From an uncultured Ruminococcus sp. (GTDB lineage: Bacteria > Bacillota > Clostridia > Oscillospirales > Acutalibacteraceae), in assembly GCA_902761345.1 (NCBI GenBank), contig CACWKD010000006.1:1-42754 (forward strand): a stretch of DNA of 42,754 bases, in the 5' to 3' direction. Each line of letters opens with the position of its first letter. The stretch's first letter is position 1. The translations under genes were made by a program, and so were the position numbers. Positions 32,059 to 39,964 of this stretch are shown in pieces. Under the pieces are notes generated by a model, which did not search any database, had not been told where the DNA came from, and worked only from the letters and a program-made list of their open reading frames with translations.

Positions 32059-32865
32059 ATGAAAAAAGCTGCTGTACTCATTTCTGTCTTGCTTGCGGTA
32101 TGCTCACTTTCTGCCTGCGAAAGCACACAAAATACACCCGACACTTCTGTCACATCAAGCGCTCAAAGCGTTGTGACTTCTTCCGATACAACAACGGACA
32201 GTGTTTCTGATACCGAAACAAGCTCCGGTAAAGAAACTTCTTCAAAAAACACGAGTTCCAAAAAAGAGGAATCTAAAAAAGACGAATCTAAAAAGGATAC
32301 GTCTAAAAAGAACGAATCAAAGAAAAAGGAATCTAAACCCGAAGAGCGCGGCGATGTTATACCCTCTCGTTCCGATGAATACGAGGCTACACCTAATACA
32401 GAATCCAAAAAGTCGGAGAAAAAAACCACCGATACAGATACTGCGACTGATACAGATACTGTAACTGATACCGATACTTCTACCGAGGAGTTTACCGACA
32501 ATCCTACCGATACAGAGGAAAAACCCGAACCGCCGTATCTCTCGGGACTGTGGATAGTTGAAAAAATTATCGACGCCGACGGAAAAGAGGTTGACGGACG
32601 TGACATCTATGGCGCTGCGTTTAACTATGCAGGTGTGCTTGACTTAAACGAAGAGGGCGAGTTTGAGCTTACGATCGGTATTATTCCCGAGGGTCAAGTA
32701 AACAGCGGTCTTTACGAACAGCGTGAAGACGTACTTGTACTCCAGTACGACGACGGCAACTATACGCAGGTATTTCTTGACGTAACGGAACTTGACGGAA
32801 TTGAAGTGCTTGCTTTCCCCGTTACAACAGGCGGCAAAAATTATACAATATACTTCTCACGATAA
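32059..32865 (+). CDS. Lipoprotein with Ser/Thr/Lys-rich linker and C-terminal beta domain
   Basis: 268 residues. Lipoprotein signal peptide with lipobox LSAC, so Cys20 is the predicted lipidated residue. Residues about 21-170 are a low-complexity linker of SSKKEESKK-like and DTDTATDTDT-like runs, expected to reach through the wall. The C-terminal domain (about 172-268; GLWIVEKIIDADGKEVDG, LYEQREDVLVLQYDDG) is predicted beta-rich and shared with the next gene. It resembles lipocalin-like small ligand-binding folds, but that is only a guess. AcGGAGG precedes the ATG. Own promoter and terminator. Function unknown. Confidence 0.85.
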   Translation: MKKAAVLISVLLAVCSLSACESTQNTPDTSVTSSAQSVVTSSDTTTDSVSDTETSSGKETSSKNTSSKKEESKKDESKKDTSKKNESKKKESKPEERGDVIPSRSDEYEATPNTESKKSEKKTTDTDTATDTDTVTDTDTSTEEFTDNPTDTEEKPEPPYLSGLWIVEKIIDADGKEVDGRDIYGAAFNYAGVLDLNEEGEFELTIGIIPEGQVNSGLYEQREDVLVLQYDDGNYTQVFLDVTELDGIEVLAFPVTTGGKNYTIYFSR

Positions 32866-32867
32866 AA

Positions 32868-32907
32868 AACGCCACATTCCCCTATACCTGAGGAATGTGG
32901 TTTTTTA
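32868..32907 (+). terminator. Intrinsic terminator after the first lipoprotein gene
   Basis: CCACATTCC (32872-32880) pairs with GGAATGTGG (32892-32900), followed by TTTTTTA. Confidence 0.9.
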
Positions 32908-32928
32908 CATTATATTAATTATTTATAA

Positions 32929-32957
32929 TTGATAAATTAATAAGTAAGGTGTATAAT
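32929..32957 (+). promoter_or_regulatory. Sigma-A promoter of the second lipoprotein gene
   Basis: TTGATA at 32929-32934, 17-base spacer, perfect TATAAT at 32952-32957, 39 bases before the ATG. Confidence 0.8.
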
Positions 32958-32996
32958 TGTATCATAACAGTAATATTATCAAAGGAGTTTTCCGTT

Positions 32997-33764
32997 ATGA
33001 AAAAAATTATTATCACAGCGCTTCTTGCAGCCTTGACGCTCTCTCTTTGTGCCTGTGAAAAACAAGATACAACTAATAACAGCAGCACAAGCAGCACAAC
33101 AAACTCGATAGTTTTCGATGTTGATGACTCCGAGGAAGTAAGCAGTGCGGATACCGACAGTACAAGTACATCAAGTAATTCCGAAAGCAGTTCCAAAAGC
33201 AGTTCCAAAAGCAGTTCCGAAAGCAGTTCCGAAAGCAGTTCCGAAAGCAGCAAAAGTCACGCAGATGTATCGTCAAAGGATACCTCTTCAAAGCAGCAGA
33301 TAACGCCAAAAAACACTGTATCAAAGAAAGACACAAGCTCTGCCGAAGTTTCTTCCGCACAAGATACAGACAGTGAAGATGATGTTATCCCGATTGAGAT
33401 AGAAAGCGAACCGACAGGATTTGAAAGCCAGATTTCAGGCAGTTGGTCTGCCCGTAAAATTCTTGACGGAAACGGAAACGAAGTAAGCGGCGAAGAACTT
33501 TACGGTTCGTCATACAGGATTTACGGCGGCGCTATCGAGTTCAGCGATGACGGAACTTTTTCACTGAGAATGGGAGTTAGCAGTGATGACGCAACTTCTC
33601 AGGGTACATTCACATACGAGAGCGGAACAGATATACAGCTTCACTTCTACGATGACTCGATCTCATCCTGCACCATTGAAAATATTGACGGTACGGATAC
33701 TATCAAAATGCCGTTTGATATTTTCGGAGATACGTTTACTGTCTACTTTACTTTAGAATACTGA
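32997..33764 (+). CDS. Lipoprotein paralogue with poly-Ser repeat linker
   Basis: 255 residues. The signal peptide ends in the lipobox LCAC with Cys20 as the predicted lipid anchor. The linker (about 21-150) has SSKS/SSES repeats from five 12-bp units in the DNA, then a Ser/Lys/Thr segment. The C-terminal domain (about 155-255; GSWSARKILDGNGNEVSG, EFSDDGTFSLRMG) aligns by eye with that of the preceding gene, so the two are a duplicated pair with replaced linkers. The start is ATG 32997 with AAAGGAG upstream; the longer frame from 32949 starts inside the promoter. Function unknown. Terminator follows. Confidence 0.85.
   Translation: MKKIIITALLAALTLSLCACEKQDTTNNSSTSSTTNSIVFDVDDSEEVSSADTDSTSTSSNSESSSKSSSKSSSESSSESSSESSKSHADVSSKDTSSKQQITPKNTVSKKDTSSAEVSSAQDTDSEDDVIPIEIESEPTGFESQISGSWSARKILDGNGNEVSGEELYGSSYRIYGGAIEFSDDGTFSLRMGVSSDDATSQGTFTYESGTDIQLHFYDDSISSCTIENIDGTDTIKMPFDIFGDTFTVYFTLEY
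33186..33245. repeat. 12-bp tandem repeat coding for the poly-Ser linker
   Basis: Five units of AGCAGTTCCAAA or AGCAGTTCCGAA at 33186-33245, giving SSSK/SSSE repeats. Copy number can vary in frame. Confidence 0.95.
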
Positions 33765-33779
33765 TTATTATACAAACAA

Positions 33780-33818
33780 ACCGCATTTGAAAGCCAAATT
33801 CAAATGCGGTATTTTATT
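33780..33818 (+). terminator. Intrinsic terminator after the second lipoprotein gene
   Basis: CCGCATTTGA (33781-33790) pairs with TCAAATGCGG (33800-33809), followed by TATTTTATT. It also lies at the end of the convergent minus-strand gene and may serve it weakly. Confidence 0.85.
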
Positions 33819-35358
33819 ATATCAAATTTTCCGTAACTCCGTCGCCTACGTTCGGGTGTCCCGCTGAATAGCATACATCTAATACAAACAAAATAATCAG
33901 CACAATGCAAATTACTGTTTTGGCTTTATTTGGTATCTTTTTGAAAAGGTTATCTACAAACGGCGCTATAAAATATGTCATCAGCACTCCTGCAAGACCA
34001 AATACAAGCAAGCCCTCAAGACACACCCTGCCGTTTATATTCATAAAGTATCCCTCATAGTCCCACCACTTTAAATCAAAGCACTTTTCAAGTATCCATG
34101 AAGTCATATACTCTACCGTACCACATACAAAAAACGAGCTTGTAAACATCATTGCAGGATTTTTTCTAAGTCCTCTCAGGAACACCACAATAATTATTCC
34201 CGCAACTCCGTAAATTGGCAGCCACGGACCGAGCATCGTTCCTCTGTTGATAAATCGTCCCTCGTTTACCATATAAAAGATTACTTCCCAGAACCAGCCG
34301 ATAAACGAGAAGAAGAAGAAAAACAATACGCTTGTTTCAACGGAATAGTCACGCTCAAAATTTATTGTAGAGAGCCACTTCAATCTGTCCAAAAACTCTG
34401 TCGGGCATTTATCTTCGGGGTAGCTGTCAAGATTTTCCTCATTAAGATACAATGCGTCATCATACAAAAACATTCCGTTTTCTATGGTTTTGCGTTTATT
34501 CTCTCTTAATCGTGAGTACACTTCCGTATATACGCAGTCACGATAAGGATTTAAGAAAAACAGCGATGACAAATGAAACGTAAATCCGTCTATCATAGCT
34601 ATCGGCAAAAGCAAAAGGTCTATTTTAAACATATTCAGCTTATCATTCATCATCAAGTCCTTAGACATTTTAAAAGCTTCTTCTGTCGTAACATTCGGAT
34701 TTTCCGCAAGAATGTATGGTATCATCATATATTCGTAGTGCTTGTAAAACCCTCCGATTATTGTAAAATTCCACAAGGTCTGTTTAATAGAACGTATCAT
34801 CATAATATATGCTATATGTCGTGTATGCCCCGTAAGGTAAGGGAACATCAACGCACCGACTTTAGTATCATAATACAGTCTGTGTTCCATAAAATATCTG
34901 CTTTTCCCGACAAGGAGAACATTCTTTACATAAACGGTTATCAGTATAGACAACAGTGCCATAATAAATATGGTCACCCACTCCGAAATTGAACCTCCGA
35001 ACAGCATTTTGTTAATACCGTTGAGTATTCCGAAACCAAACGAGCCTGTTCCGGTTATCTCATTTACAAAGACAGAAAATACCCCTCGTGAGTATTTCTC
35101 CTGCATAGTTTCGGGCGGAGTTGATACATAATACATATTACGCTTGTTTATAAACTCATCTAATACCTCGAAATTTGTTTTATGTTTTATTTCAAGCATA
35201 ACAGAATTATTACTGATATAGTCGGTTCTGTTAAGCATTGTATAATTGTAACCGCCGCTGACTATTATAGCGATAAAGAACACTATTACAACATTATAAA
35301 AGTAATGCGATTTAAGTCTTGAAAGCGATGTCCTTAGTATATCTCTGTGACTTCCCAT
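33817..35358 (-). CDS. Membrane protein: DUF975-like region fused to a CmpB-type (PF06541-like) domain
   Basis: 513 residues. The N-terminal half (about 1-290) has several membrane helices and DUF975-like landmarks: YVKNVLLVGKSRYFME, a TIIGGFYKHYEYMMIPYI segment and a later PYRDCVYTEVYSRLRE. The C-terminal part (about 345-495) matches the putative ABC-transporter type IV/CmpB family: SFIGWFWEV, NRGTMLGPWLPIYG, a glutamate-bearing CGTVEYMTSW, and WDYEGYFMNINGRVCLEGLLVFG. Both families are poorly understood. Start ATG 35358 (eighth codon of the longest frame) because AGAGGAGGC stands five to six bases upstream. No partner genes adjacent. Confidence 0.78.
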   Translation of the reverse strand: MGSHRDILRTSLSRLKSHYFYNVVIVFFIAIIVSGGYNYTMLNRTDYISNNSVMLEIKHKTNFEVLDEFINKRNMYYVSTPPETMQEKYSRGVFSVFVNEITGTGSFGFGILNGINKMLFGGSISEWVTIFIMALLSILITVYVKNVLLVGKSRYFMEHRLYYDTKVGALMFPYLTGHTRHIAYIMMIRSIKQTLWNFTIIGGFYKHYEYMMIPYILAENPNVTTEEAFKMSKDLMMNDKLNMFKIDLLLLPIAMIDGFTFHLSSLFFLNPYRDCVYTEVYSRLRENKRKTIENGMFLYDDALYLNEENLDSYPEDKCPTEFLDRLKWLSTINFERDYSVETSVLFFFFFSFIGWFWEVIFYMVNEGRFINRGTMLGPWLPIYGVAGIIIVVFLRGLRKNPAMMFTSSFFVCGTVEYMTSWILEKCFDLKWWDYEGYFMNINGRVCLEGLLVFGLAGVLMTYFIAPFVDNLFKKIPNKAKTVICIVLIILFVLDVCYSAGHPNVGDGVTENLI

Positions 35359-35525
35359 ACATGCCTCCTCTTTTCTCAAAACACTAACATTACTATTTTA
35401 TACGCAATCGGACTTTTTTTCAACCCTTTTCGACACAATATTATTCATAAAGATTTATTACTTTTACAGCAATAAAAAGTCAAATTTTACATCTAATAAA
35501 ATTTTTTTTACTGCACACAATACTA

Positions 35526-35557
35526 TCACGGTGATAAAAACGAAGATTTCACCGTGA
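35526..35557 (+). promoter_or_regulatory. First leader hairpin upstream of the SASP gene
   Basis: TCACGGTGA (35526-35534) and TCACCGTGA (35549-35557) form a perfect 9-bp inverted repeat with a 14-base loop. Confidence 0.6.
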
Positions 35558-35572
35558 AAAGATGTAATAAAG

Positions 35573-35619
35573 CCGTATCGGTTTTTATTATGTCAAAGAG
35601 AGGAGTTATACCGATACGG
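35573..35619 (+). promoter_or_regulatory. Second leader hairpin upstream of the SASP gene
   Basis: CCGTATCGGT (35573-35582) and ACCGATACGG (35610-35619) form a perfect 10-bp inverted repeat whose 27-base loop contains GAGAGGAG. The gap 35359-35656 shows no other gene, and I could not assign a sigma-G promoter with confidence. Confidence 0.6.
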
Positions 35620-35656
35620 TGTTTCTCCGACACAAATAGAAAAGGAGAATAATATT

Positions 35657-35860
35657 ATGTCATCTAAGAATAATAACAAGCTTAATGTTCCCGAGGCAAG
35701 GGACGCCATGAACAAATTTAAGATGGAGTGTGCAAACGAAGTAGGCGTAGACCTCAAGCAGGGCTACAACGGTGACCTCACATCTCGTCAGGCAGGTTCT
35801 GTTGGCGGTCAGATGGTTAAGAGAATGATCGAAAGCTACGAGCAGAAAGCTGCTGAGTAA
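35657..35860 (+). CDS. Alpha/beta-type small acid-soluble spore protein
   Basis: 67 residues. Family marks are NVPEARDAMNKFKMECANEVGV and the strongly conserved LTSRQAGSVGGQMVKRMIESYE. These proteins coat and protect DNA in forespores and are degraded at germination by the GPR protease; MECANEVGV is the counterpart of the GPR cleavage segment. AAAAGGAG precedes the ATG. It should be transcribed by sigma-G in the forespore, but the promoter is not clear to me. Followed by a strong terminator. It shows that the organism has spore genes; spore formation itself would need the rest of the pathway. Confidence 0.96.
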   Translation: MSSKNNNKLNVPEARDAMNKFKMECANEVGVDLKQGYNGDLTSRQAGSVGGQMVKRMIESYEQKAAE

Positions 35861-35971
35861 TCTGCTTATCGGTAATACACGATACCTTTAATAGCTGTAA
35901 CATCTGCAAGGAGATATGCGGCAGCGTTGACAATCTTCAGATAAATACAGCAAAATATTATCGTATATCGT

Positions 35972-36012
35972 AAAAAAGGGGTTCGGCGAAATTTTCCGTC
36001 GAACCCTTTTCT
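35972..36012. terminator. Bidirectional terminator between the SASP and BspA-like genes
   Basis: AAAAGGGGTTCG and CGAACCCTTTT (36000-36010) pair with one bulge. T-rich ends on the plus strand (TTTTCTATG) and an A-run (35972-35977) for the minus strand. Confidence 0.75.
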
Positions 36013-36027
36013 ATGAGGAGGTCTATT

Positions 36028-36087
36028 ATGAAAAATGTGGTATTTTACATTATAGAATTAAGAGATAAATGCACTAAAACTTATTGA
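36028..36087 (+). CDS. Possible 19-residue small ORF
   Basis: ATG at 36028 with GAGGAGG seven bases upstream, coding for about 19 residues (starting MKNVVFYIIELRDK) to a TGA. The ribosome binding site is very good for such a short frame, but it lies after the SASP terminator with no clear promoter. It could be a real small protein, a remnant of a gene start, or chance. Confidence 0.3.
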   Translation: MKNVVFYIIELRDKCTKTY

Positions 36088-36114
36088 ATTTACGAACCCC
36101 ATTCTGTCATCAGA

Positions 36115-39100
36115 TCATTCACTGTACGAGGGGTAAAAAATGTTGGTTTTTCCTATCGTATGTCTTAAAATTTCCAGTGCGTCCTTTGTTGTAACTCTGC
36201 CGTCACCGTTTACGTCCGCTGCAGCAAGACTTTTATCATCAAGCTTTTCAAGTCCGATAGCGTATCTTTGTATGATCAGGCTGTCCTTAGCAGTAACCTT
36301 GTTGTCGCCGTTCACATCGCCTTTCTTATACGGTACATCGGGAGTTTCGTACTTCTGATAATTATAATCAACGTCTGAATTACCGAGATTATAAAACTTA
36401 ATATCATTCTCCTCGGCATAACGCTGTGCCTCTGTGTTTTCGTAACCGTAGATCACAACATCATTGATTTTAGAATGTATGTGTGCAGGTGAATCGGGAG
36501 TAGCTTCCGGAGCTGCAACATAATAACCAATAGCATAATCCTCTATCTTTTCAACGCCTGCGGGGATATAAAATTCCTTTATACTCTCACAATCCGCAAA
36601 TGTATCTGTTTTTATTGTTTTTATATTATTTCCGATAGCTACCGTCTTGTAACCCAAATCAGGGATCTCATTAAAAGCACTCTCGCCTATTTCGGTTACG
36701 GGAACATGATAAACGTACTGATAAAACTCGTCCGAAATATACAGTTCATCGTCTATAATGGTATATCCTCCGTCATTAGTATGACCTTCGTCATACACAG
36801 CGTGATCGGGTATTTCGTCATTTAATACAATACTGTACTCGGGATTCCACAAATCGCTTTCGGGGTCTTTCAATTCGTTTACCCAATCGTGTATATCTAC
36901 TCCATTGTGAATAATCTCATCACTATAATATGTAATATTTGCATTATTCTCTTTATACGCATTTAAAACAGGATTAAAGCATGGACTGTACAGCGTAACA
37001 TTATATTTAGTCTCTGCATCTGCAACAAGATCTTCGTTATAATTTACGGGTATATAACAAGAGAAACCAAAAGCATTTTCACCGATATACTTAATCGAAT
37101 TTGGAATTTCTACTACTTTCAGATTAGAGCATTCCGCAAAAGCATAGTTTCCTATATGAACGAGATTTCTGAATGATGCAAAATGAATATTATCAAGCTG
37201 TTCGCAGCCTCTGAAAGCCTCGTCTTTTATATACATGACACTATCGGGAATATAGACAGAATACAATATAGTATTCTTCGCAAAAGCATTCTCGCCTATA
37301 ACTCTTACAGGCGCATTATCTAATGTTTCGGGAATATCCAAATAAATCTCCAATCCCCTATAAGCAGTTAACTCTATAACGCTTCCTACTGTTTTATACT
37401 CAAAACCTTTATATCCAATCGACTCAAATTTTACACCATACTTATTGGCATACTCCTCAGCCGCTGTACCCGTGTAGCCGTAAATTACAAAATCGGGCAC
37501 AAGCTCCTTTTTTTCTCCGTTTGTAATAAAGCCAAAAGCATAATCTCCGATTTTATCAACACTTGCAGGTATGGTTATGCTCTTGAGCGACTTACAATCA
37601 AGGAACGCACACTCGCCTATACTTGTGACGATCGGGTTTGCATCTCCCGTTGTAAAGTCAACATTTTGGAGATTATCACAGCCTGCAAACGCATAGTTGC
37701 CTATCGTCTTTACACCCTCCATACGTCCGTTAAAATAAATATATTTATCAAAAGTTACGCTCTTGATATTCTTATTGTCCTTGAAAGCATTATCCGCAAC
37801 AGCTGTAACTTCTCTTGTACCGAAATAGAAATTATCCATAGGAATTATCGTAGGGATAACAATTTCGTCGGCAGTTTCCTTTGCGCCTGTAATAATTACT
37901 TTTCCGTAGTCGTCAACCTTATATTTAAGATCGTTATAATCATCGGGGAGATTATCCTCATCTAACGGTACAAATGTAACAGTATCGTATTTATTTGCAT
38001 AATCTTGTGCGGCTGTTCCTCGTGTGCCGTACACAGTAAACGGGAACATATATAAGTCATACCTATAAGTTTGTACAAGTTTCAAAGGCTCGTCCGGACT
38101 TTCCTGTTCATCTGTATCCTGCCAATCTATCTTATGACTAAAATGACGCTCGCATTCTGCGCACGGACCGAGCATTCCGTAATTCATTTCTACATCACTA
38201 TCACTATGATCGGAGATGAACTCAATTTTTGCAGTTCCCAAACCGCAATACTCGCCGATGTTCACAATTCCTGAGGGAATGGTAATAGATTTGAGATTTT
38301 TACAGCCCTCAAAAGCCCAGTTGCGTATTTCTTCAACGAAGGAGAAGCCGTATTCATCTGTACGGAAATTAACACTTTTAAGGTTTTTACAGCCAAGAAA
38401 CGCATTATAAGATATTATATGCAGATAATACGGCAAACTGATCTCTGTTATATCCGACTTTTTAAAGGCCTCCTCTCCTATCTCCGTAACTGTTCGTGCG
38501 TCTATATAATTATGAACAAAGACCTCTTTATCCTCGCCTTTATAAGACATTATTGTAACATATCCCTCATTATCGACAGTGTACTTAAAGCCATCGTCTG
38601 TAAGACCTTCATCAGCTCCGTAATAATCTATCAGATCCCAATCTGCATAATATCTTAGACGCATGACATTATAAGTTACTCCGTTAATGCCCGTTATACG
38701 CAGGGTAAGCGGATAAGTAAACCAACCTGAAAAATTCTGAGACTCCCCGTCGCCCCCCTCGTATATGAAATTATCAGCCAGCTGTAAGCAAAAAGAATCT
38801 TCGCTTACATATTCTACCGAACCGGGAAGATAGACCTTCTTCGCATAAACAGAACCAAAAGCACCGTTGCCTATTCTTTCGAGACCTTCGTTTAATACTA
38901 CCGTTATAGGAGTAAAGCCAAACTCATCATAGGAATTGTAATTTCTAACTTCATTGTAATCATACTCTCCGGGATTAAGACCGGAAGCGTTCTCTGCTAT
39001 CTCCGTTACGGTTTTGCCGTTTATTTTTTCCGGAATAACCAAAACCTCGGGCAGATTATCGGTATGTATCTTCGTTATTGTAATACCGCCGTCATTGTTT

Positions 39101-39675
39101 TCTTCGTAATCAAAATATTCGGCTGAAGCGTCCTTGTAATCAAGCGGTATAAAATGAACCTTTGCGTGTTTGAGTGCGTAATCGTCTGCAGCTGTGCCAA
39201 CATAGCCGTACATAGCAAAGTCGCCGTAAGCATAATCAACGCAGCAGTCTGTTCCGTTTTCGGGATAAGTTAATATACGCTGCTCGTATGCACCGAAAGC
39301 GTAATCTTTAATATTCTTTACGCTTTTTGGGATCGTCACTTCGGTTACAAGCGTATCGCAAAAAGCAGCGTACCCTATTGTAACAAGAGTTTCCGGCAGA
39401 GTAACATTTTTAATACCACGATGCTCAAAAGCAGAATCCGCAATCGCAGTTACCTTTTTACCCTCTATTGTATCGGGGATAACAATAGTTTCTTCTTCTC
39501 CACGATAGCCCGTAATAGTTACACTGTCGTCACCGACTTCATAGATAAAATCCTCGGCAGGCGTAACCTGTGACTCCGAAACAGTTTGCACCTCGTCCGC
39601 ACTCGCCGTAAAGTTTAAAGATCCTGTTGACAGAACCATTAATCCGGCAAGCATAAAAGCTAACAATCGTTTCAT
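36115..39675 (-). CDS. BspA-like leucine-rich-repeat surface protein with C-terminal dockerin
   Basis: 1186 residues. A signal peptide (about 1-26, ending near TASA) is followed by about five blocks of BspA-type (LRR_5) repeats with the consensus of the family: IGDYAFAGCDNLQNVDF, SITIPASVDKIGDYAFG and similar. Other marks are EIVIPDTIEGKKVTAIADSAF and the recurrent closing VYGYTGTAAEEYA. The last about 65 residues are a type I dockerin with two Ca2+-binding F-hand repeats: GDVNGDNKVTAKD-LIIQRYAIG and ADVNGDGRVTTKD-LEILRHTIG. The dockerin should dock the protein to a cohesin of a cellulosome- or amylosome-like complex. No catalytic domain is visible, so it may bind glycans, host or bacterial partners. 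AAGGAGG precedes the ATG. Confidence 0.92.
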   Translation of the reverse strand: MKRLLAFMLAGLMVLSTGSLNFTASADEVQTVSESQVTPAEDFIYEVGDDSVTITGYRGEEETIVIPDTIEGKKVTAIADSAFEHRGIKNVTLPETLVTIGYAAFCDTLVTEVTIPKSVKNIKDYAFGAYEQRILTYPENGTDCCVDYAYGDFAMYGYVGTAADDYALKHAKVHFIPLDYKDASAEYFDYEENNDGGITITKIHTDNLPEVLVIPEKINGKTVTEIAENASGLNPGEYDYNEVRNYNSYDEFGFTPITVVLNEGLERIGNGAFGSVYAKKVYLPGSVEYVSEDSFCLQLADNFIYEGGDGESQNFSGWFTYPLTLRITGINGVTYNVMRLRYYADWDLIDYYGADEGLTDDGFKYTVDNEGYVTIMSYKGEDKEVFVHNYIDARTVTEIGEEAFKKSDITEISLPYYLHIISYNAFLGCKNLKSVNFRTDEYGFSFVEEIRNWAFEGCKNLKSITIPSGIVNIGEYCGLGTAKIEFISDHSDSDVEMNYGMLGPCAECERHFSHKIDWQDTDEQESPDEPLKLVQTYRYDLYMFPFTVYGTRGTAAQDYANKYDTVTFVPLDEDNLPDDYNDLKYKVDDYGKVIITGAKETADEIVIPTIIPMDNFYFGTREVTAVADNAFKDNKNIKSVTFDKYIYFNGRMEGVKTIGNYAFAGCDNLQNVDFTTGDANPIVTSIGECAFLDCKSLKSITIPASVDKIGDYAFGFITNGEKKELVPDFVIYGYTGTAAEEYANKYGVKFESIGYKGFEYKTVGSVIELTAYRGLEIYLDIPETLDNAPVRVIGENAFAKNTILYSVYIPDSVMYIKDEAFRGCEQLDNIHFASFRNLVHIGNYAFAECSNLKVVEIPNSIKYIGENAFGFSCYIPVNYNEDLVADAETKYNVTLYSPCFNPVLNAYKENNANITYYSDEIIHNGVDIHDWVNELKDPESDLWNPEYSIVLNDEIPDHAVYDEGHTNDGGYTIIDDELYISDEFYQYVYHVPVTEIGESAFNEIPDLGYKTVAIGNNIKTIKTDTFADCESIKEFYIPAGVEKIEDYAIGYYVAAPEATPDSPAHIHSKINDVVIYGYENTEAQRYAEENDIKFYNLGNSDVDYNYQKYETPDVPYKKGDVNGDNKVTAKDSLIIQRYAIGLEKLDDKSLAAADVNGDGRVTTKDALEILRHTIGKTNIFYPSYSE

Positions 39676-39785
39676 AAATAATTCCTCCTTAGAAATATAA
39701 TTTAATTAGCAGAGTATTTAATCATCTCTCTGCTTATTAGACACACAAACATTCAATTTTTCGCAGTAGTTTTGGAATTTTTTTT

Positions 39786-39791
39786 ATTATA
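39786..39791 (-). promoter_or_regulatory. -10 element of the BspA-like gene
   Basis: TATAAT reads on the minus strand at 39791-39786, about 111 bases upstream of the ATG. In place of a -35 there are tandem repeats ending 5 bases away. Confidence 0.55.
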
Positions 39792-39796
39792 TCATA

Positions 39797-39826
39797 TTTA
39801 TCTAAAGTTTATCTAAAGATTTAGAG
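39797..39826. promoter_or_regulatory. Tandem 11-bp direct repeats, candidate response-regulator site
   Basis: TTTATCTAAAG occurs twice, exactly adjacent, at 39797-39807 and 39808-39818, followed by ATTTAGAG. An inverted TCTAAA/TTTAGA pair (39812-39817/39820-39825) adds a dyad. The 11-bp period and position over the expected -35 of the minus-strand promoter resemble OmpR/PhoB-type activator boxes. The regulator is not known. Confidence 0.5.
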
Positions 39827-39886
39827 TTTTTTTGAAAAATCTTTCTTCTATAATAAATTCTACACATTTCTTTAATAAAATCACCC

Positions 39887-39915
39887 TATACAAACAAGTA
39901 ATCTTATGCTATAAT
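39887..39915 (+). promoter_or_regulatory. Promoter of the sortase operon
   Basis: TATACA at 39887-39892, 17-base spacer and TATAAT at 39910-39915 with TG at 39907-39908 (extended -10). Confidence 0.65.
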
Positions 39916-39964
39916 TTTATTATGCGATGTTTTCGTAAATATTCTTGCAAGGAATTATAATATA

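Noticed and set aside
32163-32606. Minus-strand ORF opposite the first lipoprotein linker
   Set aside because: It is a low-complexity shadow of the Ser/Lys/Asp linker on the plus strand.
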